The notes beneath the pieces were generated by a model. That model saw only the letters and a list, made by a program, of their open reading frames with translations, had not been told where the DNA came from and did not search any database. The translations under genes and the position numbers were made by a program. A stretch of 64,000 bases of DNA from Bradyrhizobium sp. CSA112. Lineage in GTDB: Bacteria; Pseudomonadota; Alphaproteobacteria; Rhizobiales; Xanthobacteraceae. The DNA is taken from assembly GCF_029051645.1 (NCBI RefSeq), contig NZ_JAACFS010000011.1:62001-126000 (forward strand), written 5' to 3'. Shown piece after piece: positions 17,693 through 26,053 of this stretch (positions within the stretch are counted from its first letter, which is position 1; each line of letters starts with the position of its first letter).

Positions 17693-19093
17693 ATGATCCC
17701 CGTCACCTCCTTTGCAGGCAAGACGGTCGCCGTCTTCGGTCTCGGCGGTTCGGGCCTTGCGAGCTGCCACGCGCTGAAGGTCGGCGGCGCGGAAGTGATT
17801 GCAGGCGACGATAGTGCCGACAATATCGCAAAGGCAGCCCAGGCCGGCTTCACCACCGCCGATCTGCGCACGGTGTCGTGGTCGAATTTTGCCGCGCTGA
17901 TTTTGACGCCCGGCGCGCCGCTCACCCATCCGGCGCCGCACTGGTCCGTGCTGATGGCGCGGCAGGCCGGCACTGAAGTGATCGGCGACGTCGAATTGTT
18001 CTGCCGCGAGCGCCGCCGTCATGCGCCGGACGCGCCGTTTATCGCCATCACCGGCACCAACGGCAAGTCGACCACCACGGCCCTGATCGCGCATCTAATG
18101 AAGGTCGCCGGCTATGACGCCCAGATGGGCGGCAATATCGGCACGGCGATCCTGTCGCTGGAGCCGCCGCGGATGGGACGCGTGCATGTGGTCGAGATGT
18201 CGTCCTACCAGATCGATCTGGCGCCGTCGCTCGATCCTTCCGTCGGCATTCTCCTTAATATCAGCGAAGACCATATCGATCGCCACGGCACGCTGGAGCA
18301 TTACGCCGCCGTGAAAGCGCGGCTGGTCGCTGGCGTGCAGCCGCAGGGCACGAGTATTGTCGGCGTCGATGACGGCTGGTGCCGCAACATCGCCGACCGG
18401 CTCGATCAGGCCGGCAAGCGCGTGGTGCGGATCTCCGTGAGGAACCCGCTGCCCGATGGCGTCTATGTCGAGCGCGAAACCATCGTGCAGGCGGCGGGTG
18501 GCGCGCGCAGCGAGATCGCAAGGCTGGGCGGCATCGGTTCGCTGCGCGGCCTGCACAATGCACAGAACGCAGCTTGCGCTTCGGCCTGCGCGCTGGCGAT
18601 GGGCATCTCGACCGACACCCTGCAAAACGGCCTGCGCAGCTTTCCCGGGCTCGCGCACCGCATGGAGCAGGTCGGCCGCCGCGGCAACGTGCTGTTCGTC
18701 AACGACTCCAAGGGCACCAATGCCGACGCCGCCGCGCATGCGCTATCGTCCTTCGCCGACATCTTCTGGATCGCCGGCGGCAAGCCGAAGCAGGGCGGCA
18801 TCACCGGCCTGTCAGAATATTTCCCGCGCATCCGCAAAGCCTATCTGATCGGCGAGGCCGCACAGGAGTTTGCGGGAACCCTGGGTGAACGCGTGCCGCA
18901 CGAGATTTCGGAGACGCTCGATGTTGCCGTGGCCAGCGCCGCGCGTGACGCAGAGGCGTCGGAGTTCGTCGATCCCGTGGTGCTGCTGTCACCCGCCTGC
19001 GCCTCGTTCGACCAGTACCGCAACTTCGAAATCCGCGGCGCTGCGTTCCGCGATCTGGTGACGGCGCTGCCGGGCGTGAAGCCGGTGGTTTGA
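17693..19093 (+). CDS. murD: UDP-MurNAc-L-alanine:D-glutamate ligase
   Basis: MurD adds D-glutamate to UDP-MurNAc-L-Ala. The 466-residue ligase has an N-terminal Rossmann-like domain (VAVFGLGGSGLASCHAL), ATP loop ITGTNGKSTTTALI near residue 118, and the DDSxxT-like VNDSKGTNADAA segment. GTGGAGGCG just upstream supports the ATG at 17693. An earlier in-frame start at 17657 would translate part of repeat A2. Downstream is a non-dcw gene flanked by B repeats instead of ftsW. Confidence 0.97.
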   Translation: MIPVTSFAGKTVAVFGLGGSGLASCHALKVGGAEVIAGDDSADNIAKAAQAGFTTADLRTVSWSNFAALILTPGAPLTHPAPHWSVLMARQAGTEVIGDVELFCRERRRHAPDAPFIAITGTNGKSTTTALIAHLMKVAGYDAQMGGNIGTAILSLEPPRMGRVHVVEMSSYQIDLAPSLDPSVGILLNISEDHIDRHGTLEHYAAVKARLVAGVQPQGTSIVGVDDGWCRNIADRLDQAGKRVVRISVRNPLPDGVYVERETIVQAAGGARSEIARLGGIGSLRGLHNAQNAACASACALAMGISTDTLQNGLRSFPGLAHRMEQVGRRGNVLFVNDSKGTNADAAAHALSSFADIFWIAGGKPKQGGITGLSEYFPRIRKAYLIGEAAQEFAGTLGERVPHEISETLDVAVASAARDAEASEFVDPVVLLSPACASFDQYRNFEIRGAAFRDLVTALPGVKPVV

Positions 19094-19094
19094 C

Positions 19095-19179
19095 TGTAGG
19101 ATGGGTAGAGCGCAGCGAAACCCATCATCTTTCGCGAACCCCTGCATGATGGGTATCGCTTCGCTCCACCCATCCTACG
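19095..19179. repeat. Palindromic repeat, family B copy B1
   Basis: Arms TGTAGGATGGGTAGAGCGCA and GCTTCGCTCCACCCATCCTA are inverted within an 85-base unit. It starts 1 base after the murD stop. The near-identical copy B2 lies beyond the next gene in the same orientation. Confidence 0.88.
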
Positions 19180-19218
19180 CGCTAGATTGCCGCTCGGGCT
19201 CGTTCGAAGGCGTCGCAA

Positions 19219-20667
19219 ATGGCAATTCATTATCCCTCGCATCGCCGTATCAGCTTCGCGTTTGCGGTTCTTTCGGCGACCTTTGCGTTTAATGCCGTCG
19301 TGCATGCGGCGTCGCCGGTGCCCGACAGCGTGTCTCTCAGCGAGTCGACGATTTCGTGGAGCACGGTCAAATACGCGACCTCTGCGGAGAACGGATTCGT
19401 CAGCGGGTCGCTCGACAAGACGGCCATCGTCGATCGCACGTTCAAGACCTACGTGCTCGAGAACCGTTATCTGAAAGTAACGCTCGTCCCCGAATTTGGC
19501 GGGCGCATTCTTTCCATTATCTACAAGCCGACCGGCCACGAACAACTTTATCGCAACGAGGTAGGCGTACCCTACGGAATGAAGGCCGGCGTCTTTTATT
19601 ACGACTGGCTGATGGTGTATGGCGGCATCTTCCCTACCTTCCCGGATCCCGAGCACGGCAGGACGTGGCTGAAGCCGTGGGATTTCAAGGTAGTGAAGGA
19701 GAGCGCCGGCGAAGTGACGGTGTCGATGTCGCTCAAAGATGATTTCGCGTATTCCGCGGCACCAACGCAGTTTCTCAAGGGGGCGACGGGTATCGAAGCG
19801 ACTTACTACGTCACGCTGAAAGCCGATCGCGCCGCGCTCGATACGCGCGTGGTGCTGAAGAATCCGCAAGCCCAGGCGGTCGATTACGAGTACTGGACCT
19901 GCACGACGCTCGCGCCAGGATCGGACCCGAACAATCCCAAGACGACCGGCGGCGCTGAAATCATCGCACCGATCGAGGCCTACAGCACGCCCGCCTGGTC
20001 GGCGAATCTGGCCGGCGGCGACGAGAGCTTAGGTCAGGGCAGGAGCCGTTTCGAAAAACTGCGCTACTTCAAGAACTGGCCGACGATGGGCATCGCGTAC
20101 GCGGCGCCCGATATGCAGGGTGGCAACTTTTGGGGTGTCATCAATCACGACAACGAAGAGGGAATCATCCGCATCGCTGACAACACAGTCACGCCGGGCC
20201 TGAAGATGTGGACGTGGGGATATCCGTCGTTCACGAACGAAACTGACGCACGCAAGGACCCGAACGAATCGCGGCCTTACGTCGAATTGTGGGCCGGCGT
20301 ATCGGACCAGTTTTTCCACCGCGCTCAGCTTCTCGCGCGAGGTGAGGTGTCGATTCCGGAAACCTACAGCCCGATCGTCGGCATGAATAATGTGACACAT
20401 GCGAACGAGAACATCTTGATCAATCTCTCGACCGCAGCCTCCGGTGTGAATCTTCAGTTCTTCAGCATCGAGCTGGCCACGCCGCTACGCGTCACGTTGA
20501 AACGCGGCGATGCGACATTGTTCAATGATGCCGTGAAAGCCGACCCGAAAAACGGAAATCGCATTTTTGCGACGATTCCGGCCGGTGGCAACGGCGAACA
20601 GGTGCGGCTGGCGATCACGACCGCGGATGGGAGAGAGCTGATCGCGGCCGAGACGAAAATAAGGTAA
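19219..20667 (+). CDS. Secreted DUF5107-like (mutarotase-fold) protein
   Basis: A 482-residue protein with an N-terminal signal peptide (about residues 10-31, ending VVHA-ASP) and a beta-rich body recalling DUF5107/galactose-mutarotase-like carbohydrate-binding proteins: NRYLKVTLVPEFGGRILSI near residue 83, YNRYR-like EQLYRNEVGVPYG, and RPYVELWAGVSDQFF near residue 353. Function is unknown. A periplasmic or surface carbohydrate-related role is inference. It interrupts the usual murD-ftsW junction, is bracketed by direct repeats B1 and B2, and its codons look less GC-rich than the flanking dcw genes, all suggesting insertion. Confidence 0.75.
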   Translation: MAIHYPSHRRISFAFAVLSATFAFNAVVHAASPVPDSVSLSESTISWSTVKYATSAENGFVSGSLDKTAIVDRTFKTYVLENRYLKVTLVPEFGGRILSIIYKPTGHEQLYRNEVGVPYGMKAGVFYYDWLMVYGGIFPTFPDPEHGRTWLKPWDFKVVKESAGEVTVSMSLKDDFAYSAAPTQFLKGATGIEATYYVTLKADRAALDTRVVLKNPQAQAVDYEYWTCTTLAPGSDPNNPKTTGGAEIIAPIEAYSTPAWSANLAGGDESLGQGRSRFEKLRYFKNWPTMGIAYAAPDMQGGNFWGVINHDNEEGIIRIADNTVTPGLKMWTWGYPSFTNETDARKDPNESRPYVELWAGVSDQFFHRAQLLARGEVSIPETYSPIVGMNNVTHANENILINLSTAASGVNLQFFSIELATPLRVTLKRGDATLFNDAVKADPKNGNRIFATIPAGGNGEQVRLAITTADGRELIAAETKIR

Positions 20668-20673
20668 TTTTAT

Positions 20674-20756
20674 TGTAGGATGGGTAGAGCGCAGCGAAAC
20701 CCATCATCTTCGCCAAATGCAATTGATGGGTATCGCTTCGCTCCACCCATCCTACA
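20674..20756. repeat. Palindromic repeat, family B copy B2
   Basis: It has the same 83-85 base unit and orientation as B1. It begins 6 bases after the stop of the DUF5107-like gene, so B1 and B2 bracket that gene as direct repeats. Confidence 0.88.
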
Positions 20757-20765
20757 CAGCGTTGC

Positions 20766-20820
20766 TGGTGTCCCGGACGCGTTGCGGCATGTAATGCCGC
20801 TACGCTGAGCCGGGACCCAC
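20766..20820. repeat. Palindromic repeat, family H
   Basis: Arms TGGTGTCCCGG and CCGGGACCCA enclose a perfect inner stem GCGGCAT-GTA-ATGCCGC. With B2 it occupies much of the 304-base gap before ftsW; the rest (20821-20971) is GC-rich with no gene seen. Confidence 0.6.
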
Positions 20821-20971
20821 AGCGCCCTGGGCCCCGGCCTAGCAGCGCATCGCTCCGCGCTGGGCAGCATCCGGGGCGCCCGCTCGCCTCAAATCATTCC
20901 CAATTCATTAACCCCCCATAAACCATCCTGCCTCACCAATGGGCGTTACCTCTGCCATTTTGGGGACGCCC

Positions 20972-22120
20972 ATGCTCGCCCGTGACCAACGCACCCCGTT
21001 TTCGGACTGGTGGTGGACCGTGGATAAGCTGCTGTTGGCGGCGATTTCCGCGCTGATCCTAGGTGGCGTTATCCTGTCGCTGGCGGCGAGCCCGCCGGTG
21101 GCGACCAGGATCGGCCTCGATCCCTTCCACTTCTTCAGCCGGCACATGCTGTTCCTGCTGCCGTCTTTCCTGGTGCTGATCGGGGTGTCGTTTCTGTCGC
21201 CCAAGCAGATCCGCCGGCTGGCGCTACTGGTGTTCGTATTGAGCGTTATCTTGATCGTGGCGACGCTGGTCTTCGGCGCGGAGGTGAAGGGATCGCGGCG
21301 CTGGATCACGCTGCTCGGCGTCAACATCCAGGCTTCCGAATCCGCCAAGCCCGCCTTCGTCGTGATGGCGGCTTGGCTGTTTGCGGAATCGACCAAGCGG
21401 CCGGAAATGCCGGCGACCTCGATGGCGATGGTGCTGCTGCTAACGCTGGTGGCGCTATTGGTGATGGAGCCGGATTTCGGCCAGACCATCCTGATCCTGA
21501 TCGTGTGGGGCGCGCTGTTCTTCATCGCCGGCATGCGGATGATCTGGGTGGCCGGCCTTGCCGGCGCCGCGGCTGCCGGATTGTTCAGCGCCTATCTGTT
21601 GGTTCCGCACGTCGCGGGCCGCATCAGGCGCTTCATGAATCCGGCATCCGGCGACACCTTCCAGGTCGACATGGCGATGGAAGCGTTCTGGAACGGCGGT
21701 TGGTTCGGGCTCGGGCCGGGCGAAGGTATCGCCAAGCGCAGCCTGCCGGACAGCCATACCGACTTCGTGTTTGCGGTGGCCGCCGAGGAGTTCGGCATCA
21801 TCCTGTGCCTGGCGCTGGTTGGGCTGTTCGCCTTCGTCGTGATCCGCACGCTGACCCGCGCCTATGCGACCGAGGACATGTTCGCGCGCTTTGCAGCGTC
21901 AGGTCTTGCCATTCTGTTCGGCATGCAGGCCGCGATCAATATGGCGGTCAATCTGCAACTGATCCCCGCCAAGGGCATGACGCTGCCCTTCATCTCCTAT
22001 GGCGGCTCCTCGATCATCTCGCTGGCCTATGGCGTCGGCATGATGCTGGCGTTGACGCGACAGCGTCCGCGCACCGAGGTGGAATCGATGAACGCCGCCG
22101 GCGTGGCGCGTTACGCCTAG
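20972..22120 (+). CDS. ftsW: Septal peptidoglycan glycosyltransferase FtsW
   Basis: FtsW is the SEDS-family glycosyltransferase that polymerises lipid II at the septum with FtsI. The 382-residue protein has about ten membrane helices and the family motifs NIQASESAKPAFV, GTLLVMEPDFGQT-like VMEPDFGQTILI, FWNGGWFGLGPGEG and LPFISYGGSSI near the C-terminus. TGGGGACGCC precedes the ATG at 20972; an ATG at 20939 is possible but has no ribosome-binding site. It is preceded by the B1-gene-B2 insertion. Confidence 0.96.
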   Translation: MLARDQRTPFSDWWWTVDKLLLAAISALILGGVILSLAASPPVATRIGLDPFHFFSRHMLFLLPSFLVLIGVSFLSPKQIRRLALLVFVLSVILIVATLVFGAEVKGSRRWITLLGVNIQASESAKPAFVVMAAWLFAESTKRPEMPATSMAMVLLLTLVALLVMEPDFGQTILILIVWGALFFIAGMRMIWVAGLAGAAAAGLFSAYLLVPHVAGRIRRFMNPASGDTFQVDMAMEAFWNGGWFGLGPGEGIAKRSLPDSHTDFVFAVAAEEFGIILCLALVGLFAFVVIRTLTRAYATEDMFARFAASGLAILFGMQAAINMAVNLQLIPAKGMTLPFISYGGSSIISLAYGVGMMLALTRQRPRTEVESMNAAGVARYA

Positions 22121-22238
22121 AGCACGCTCTGTATAGGTTGCATCAATTCTTAAGTAAAACCCTGTAAAACTCCGATCCAATTCCTAAACGATTTTATCGC
22201 ATGCTCCAATTTCAGCGTGCAGCAAAGGGTTTGGTAGA

Positions 22239-24683
22239 ATGGGGACGCATCACGGCGACGGCGCACATGGAATGGGGGACGCCAATCGCAGGCTCGTTCG
22301 CTTCTTCAGCATCTGTCTGAGCACACTCCTGTTCGTCTATTCGATTCTGGCGGTTCGGCTGTTTCTGGACCGGGCGTCGTTCGACGCGGTCGATTTGTTG
22401 CTGCTCTCGGTTCGTGTCCTGCTGGGCGGGGCGGCGCTGCTGGTTGTCATCGATCCACCCTGGCTCGCGCGCCGGCTGGATCGTCAAATCGATCTGATGG
22501 GCAGCCTCTTCGAACAGGCATTTGCAAATGCCGGCACGAAGGAAAAGATCAGATTGATCGTGCTGGTGACGATGGTCAGTCTGCTCCTCGAGCTGGTCAT
22601 GATCCGCTGGCTGGCATCGGTATTCCCGGTATTTTCGTTCTTCAAGAATTTCACCCTGCTGGCCTGCTTCCTCGGCCTGGGCGCGGGGTACGCGGTCGCG
22701 GACAAGCAGCCCTGCGCGCCGGCGCTGGTGTTACCGATGCTTGCATTGTTTGTCGGCGTCGTCACGCTGCTGCGCTACGACGTCAGCGCGGCCAATGGTT
22801 TCTTTGCAGCCCTGCCGATGCACGAGCAAACTGCTGTCGGTGGCACAACGGACGGCCCAAACTGGTTGGTTCTGCTCAAGTCGGGCGCGCCGGTCTATGT
22901 GCTGCTGGCGATGAGCTTTGTGCTTTGTGCGTGCATTTGTTATCCGGTCGGCCAGCTTTGCGGCAAGTTGCTGCAAAGCACCGATGCATTGAAAGCCTAC
23001 AGCCTGAATCTGATTGGCAGCATTCTCGGTGTCGTGGCGTTGTGCGTGATGAGCCTGTTCTGGCTGCCCCCGGCAGTCTGGTTCACCGTAACAGGCGGCG
23101 TCCTTCTGGTATTCGTGTTGTCGCGCGATACCCGCCTGCCGGTCGGGGTGGCCAGCTTTTGCCTGCTGCTCGCAGTCCTGTCCTGGCCGGTCCAGCAGGA
23201 AATCCAGCGGATCTATTCTCCGTATCAATTGCTGGAGCGCATGGCCAAATCGGACGGGCTGATGAACCTCCTGTCGGGCGGCGCCTATTATCAGAAGGTG
23301 TTCAACCTGGCGGAGAGCAATCGCGGGCATGAATCCGAGGAAGACCGTTACGTTCGCGCGTATTACGAATTTCCGTTCAACTTCAAGAACAGGCCGCAGC
23401 GCGTCGCGATTGTCGGCGCCGGCAGCGGTAACGACGTGGCGGCGGCGCTCCGCATGGGCGCCTCACACGTCGATGCGATCGAAATTGACCCGGCCATTGC
23501 CCATCTCGGCAAGCACTACCACCCCGAGCATCCCTATGACGATCCGCGCGTCACGCTGCGCATCAACGATGCGCGCAACTTCTTCCGCACGGCGGACCAG
23601 CAATACGATCTGATCATATATGGCGTGCTGGATTCCCACACGGCGCTAAGCCACGCCTCCAACCTGCGCGTCGATTCCTACGTCTATACGCGCGAGGGAA
23701 TTGCAGAAGCCTTCAAGCTGCTCAAGCCGGACGGCGTCATGTCCGTTGCGTTCGCGCTGCCGAACGAATCGCTCGGGTTCAAGCTGTCGCATATCCTCCA
23801 GGGATTGCCGGGCGCCGGCAAGCCGCTGGCGGTTCGCGTGCGTTACGACTCGAGCACGACCACCGCCTTCATTGCGCAGAAGGGCCGGGACGTCGCCATG
23901 CCCGATATAAATGCGTTCGCCGCGATCGGATTCACCGACGTCTCGAAGCATTTCGCGCAGCCCTATCCGGAGGCGAGCATCCCGACCGATGACTGGCCGT
24001 TCTTCTACATGATCGAGCGCACCTATCCGGTCAGCTACATGATTGCGCTCGGCATGGTGCTGCTTCTGAGCTATATGTTCGTGCGCAAGACCATCGGTCT
24101 GACCGGCCCGATCGAACGCGGCTATCTGCCGTTCTTCTTTCTCGGCGCCGGCCTCATGCTGGTGGAGACCAAGGCCATTACCGAATTGGGACTGCATCTC
24201 GGCGGCACCTGGTTTGTCATTGCCGCGACCATAATTCTGGTTTTGGTGATGGCGTTCCTGGCCAATCTGATGGTGCAGGGGAAGATCGTTCAGCAAACCG
24301 GCCTTGCCTATCTCGGGCTCCTGGTCAGCCTGCTCGTTGGATACTTCTATGCCCGCAACCACGGACTGGTTACCCTGGGTTCGCCTCAGGTGAGCCTGGC
24401 GGTGAGTTGTGTATTGCTCACGCTTCCGTTGTTCTTTTCGGGTATTGTCTTTTCGACCCTGATCGGCAGGGCCGATATCAACATCTCCACCGCGCTTGCC
24501 TACAATCTGATGGGAGCTCTGTTTGGCGGGTTGATGGAATACAACTCGATGTATTTCGGATTCTCGTTCCTGTATCTGCTGGCGATGGGTTTCTATTTCC
24601 TAGCATGGATGTTTTCCTGGGATCCGGCAGCGGTATGGACGCGGCGGCGGCTCGGCATTCTTACGCAGGATTCAGCGCCTTAA
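22239..24683 (+). CDS. Membrane-bound spermidine-synthase-like protein
   Basis: An 814-residue protein. N-terminal part with about nine membrane helices; a soluble SAM-type Rossmann domain at about residues 380-570 (VAIVGAGSGNDVAAALRMG, acidic DAIEIDP, and INDARNFFR); then seven or so more helices. The methyltransferase/SpeE-like fold is clear, but the usual SpeE catalytic DSSDP segment is replaced by YGVLDSHTALSH, so polyamine synthesis is doubtful. It sits between ftsW and murG, an unusual place. A second member of this broad type is at 48581. The substrate is unknown. Confidence 0.75.
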   Translation: MGTHHGDGAHGMGDANRRLVRFFSICLSTLLFVYSILAVRLFLDRASFDAVDLLLLSVRVLLGGAALLVVIDPPWLARRLDRQIDLMGSLFEQAFANAGTKEKIRLIVLVTMVSLLLELVMIRWLASVFPVFSFFKNFTLLACFLGLGAGYAVADKQPCAPALVLPMLALFVGVVTLLRYDVSAANGFFAALPMHEQTAVGGTTDGPNWLVLLKSGAPVYVLLAMSFVLCACICYPVGQLCGKLLQSTDALKAYSLNLIGSILGVVALCVMSLFWLPPAVWFTVTGGVLLVFVLSRDTRLPVGVASFCLLLAVLSWPVQQEIQRIYSPYQLLERMAKSDGLMNLLSGGAYYQKVFNLAESNRGHESEEDRYVRAYYEFPFNFKNRPQRVAIVGAGSGNDVAAALRMGASHVDAIEIDPAIAHLGKHYHPEHPYDDPRVTLRINDARNFFRTADQQYDLIIYGVLDSHTALSHASNLRVDSYVYTREGIAEAFKLLKPDGVMSVAFALPNESLGFKLSHILQGLPGAGKPLAVRVRYDSSTTTAFIAQKGRDVAMPDINAFAAIGFTDVSKHFAQPYPEASIPTDDWPFFYMIERTYPVSYMIALGMVLLLSYMFVRKTIGLTGPIERGYLPFFFLGAGLMLVETKAITELGLHLGGTWFVIAATIILVLVMAFLANLMVQGKIVQQTGLAYLGLLVSLLVGYFYARNHGLVTLGSPQVSLAVSCVLLTLPLFFSGIVFSTLIGRADINISTALAYNLMGALFGGLMEYNSMYFGFSFLYLLAMGFYFLAWMFSWDPAAVWTRRRLGILTQDSAP

Positions 24684-24794
24684 GAACGTTAAGGGCACCG
24701 GAATATCCGTCATGGCGCCCCGGTCGAGAGATCGGGGCGTTCGACGTTTGGAACGCCTTGATGACGAACGCCGCGCCGTCGGCTATCTGAGGCC

Positions 24795-25895
24795 ATGGAT
24801 AACGCTCCTTTGATTCTGCTGGCCGCGGGCGGCACCGGCGGCCATCTGTTCCCGGCAGAGGCGCTCGGCGTCGAGCTCATCAAGCGCGGCCTGCGCGTGC
24901 GGCTCGCGACCGATGCCCGCGCATTGCGCTACAGTGGCCTATTCACCCCCGACAATATCGACGTGGTGCCGAGCGAGACGTTGCGCGGCCGCAATCCTGT
25001 AGCGCTGGCGCGCACCGGCTTCATGCTCGGCTATGGCATGCTGGTCGCGGTCAATCTGGTGCGGCGGCTGAAGCCTGCGGCCGTGGTCGGCTTCGGCGGC
25101 TATCCGACGCTGCCGCCGTTGATCGCAGCAAGGCTGCTCGGCGTGCCCGGCGTTATTCACGATGCCAATGCGGTGCTCGGCCGCGCCAACCGTTTTCTCT
25201 CCGGCCGCGTCAATGCGATCGCGACCTCGCTGCCTGGCGTTCTCGATCGCGATCCTGATCTTGCGGGAAAAGCCGCGACGGTCGGCACGCCGATGCGGCC
25301 GGCGATACTCGCGGCCGCCGCGATCCCGTTTGCGTCGCCCGAACCGAACGGCTCGCTGCGTCTGCTGGTGGTCGGCGGCAGCCAAGGCGCGCGGGTGATG
25401 AGCGACATCGTGCCATCAGCCGTCGAACGGCTCGAGCCGGTGCTGTGGAGCCGCCTGGTCCTGACGCAGCAGGTGCGCGAGGAGGACATGGCGCGGGTGC
25501 GGGCGGTCTATGACCGGCTCAAGATCAAGGCCGAACTGGCGCCGTTCTTCAGCGACCTGCCGGCGCGCCTTGCGTCCAGCCACCTGGTGGTCTCGCGATC
25601 CGGCGCCGGCACGGTGGCCGAACTCGCCGCGATCGGCCGTCCCTCGATCCTGGTGCCGCTGCCCGGCGCGATCGATCAGGACCAGTTCGCCAATGCCGGC
25701 GTATTGGCGCAGGTGAACGGTGCGTTGCGGATTCCGCAAGGAGAGTTCACGCCCGACCGGCTGGCGGCGGAAATCTCCGCTTTTGCCGCCGAGCCTGCGC
25801 GGCTGACCGCGATGGCGGAGGCCGCCCGTCAGGTCGGCCGGCTCGATGCCGCCGAGCGGCTGGCCGATCTGGTGCTGAAAACGGCCGGAATCTAG
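24795..25895 (+). CDS. murG: Lipid II synthase MurG
   Basis: MurG transfers GlcNAc from UDP-GlcNAc to lipid I on the cytoplasmic face of the inner membrane. The 366-residue GT28 enzyme has the glycine loop LLAAGGTGGHLFPAEALG, GFGGYPTLPPLIAA near residue 97, VGGSQGARVMSD, and the UDP-GlcNAc-binding SRSGAGTVAELAAIG. The family length is about 360. The gap to murC holds repeat F. Confidence 0.97.
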   Translation: MDNAPLILLAAGGTGGHLFPAEALGVELIKRGLRVRLATDARALRYSGLFTPDNIDVVPSETLRGRNPVALARTGFMLGYGMLVAVNLVRRLKPAAVVGFGGYPTLPPLIAARLLGVPGVIHDANAVLGRANRFLSGRVNAIATSLPGVLDRDPDLAGKAATVGTPMRPAILAAAAIPFASPEPNGSLRLLVVGGSQGARVMSDIVPSAVERLEPVLWSRLVLTQQVREEDMARVRAVYDRLKIKAELAPFFSDLPARLASSHLVVSRSGAGTVAELAAIGRPSILVPLPGAIDQDQFANAGVLAQVNGALRIPQGEFTPDRLAAEISAFAAEPARLTAMAEAARQVGRLDAAERLADLVLKTAGI

Positions 25896-25920
25896 GCGGT
25901 TGTCCGCAAAATTGCCCCTT

Positions 25921-26038
25921 GTCATGCCCCGCGAAAGCGGGGCATCCAGTACTCCGCGGCGCCTGATTTGAGCCTCGGCTTCGCGGAACACTGGATCGCC
26001 CCGCCCTTGTGCGCAATCGCGCAAGGCGGGCGATGATG
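25921..26038. repeat. Palindromic repeat, family F
   Basis: A compound palindrome: GCCCCGC-GAAA-GCGGGGC hairpin at the left, ATCCAGT and ACTGGAT inner arms, and GCCTTGCGCGATTGCGCAC-type hairpin at the right. It lies between murG and murC and ends about 15 bases before the murC ATG. An alternative murC start (ATGATG at 26033) falls within its right end. Confidence 0.7.
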
Positions 26039-26053
26039 TCCAAGGAAACATTC

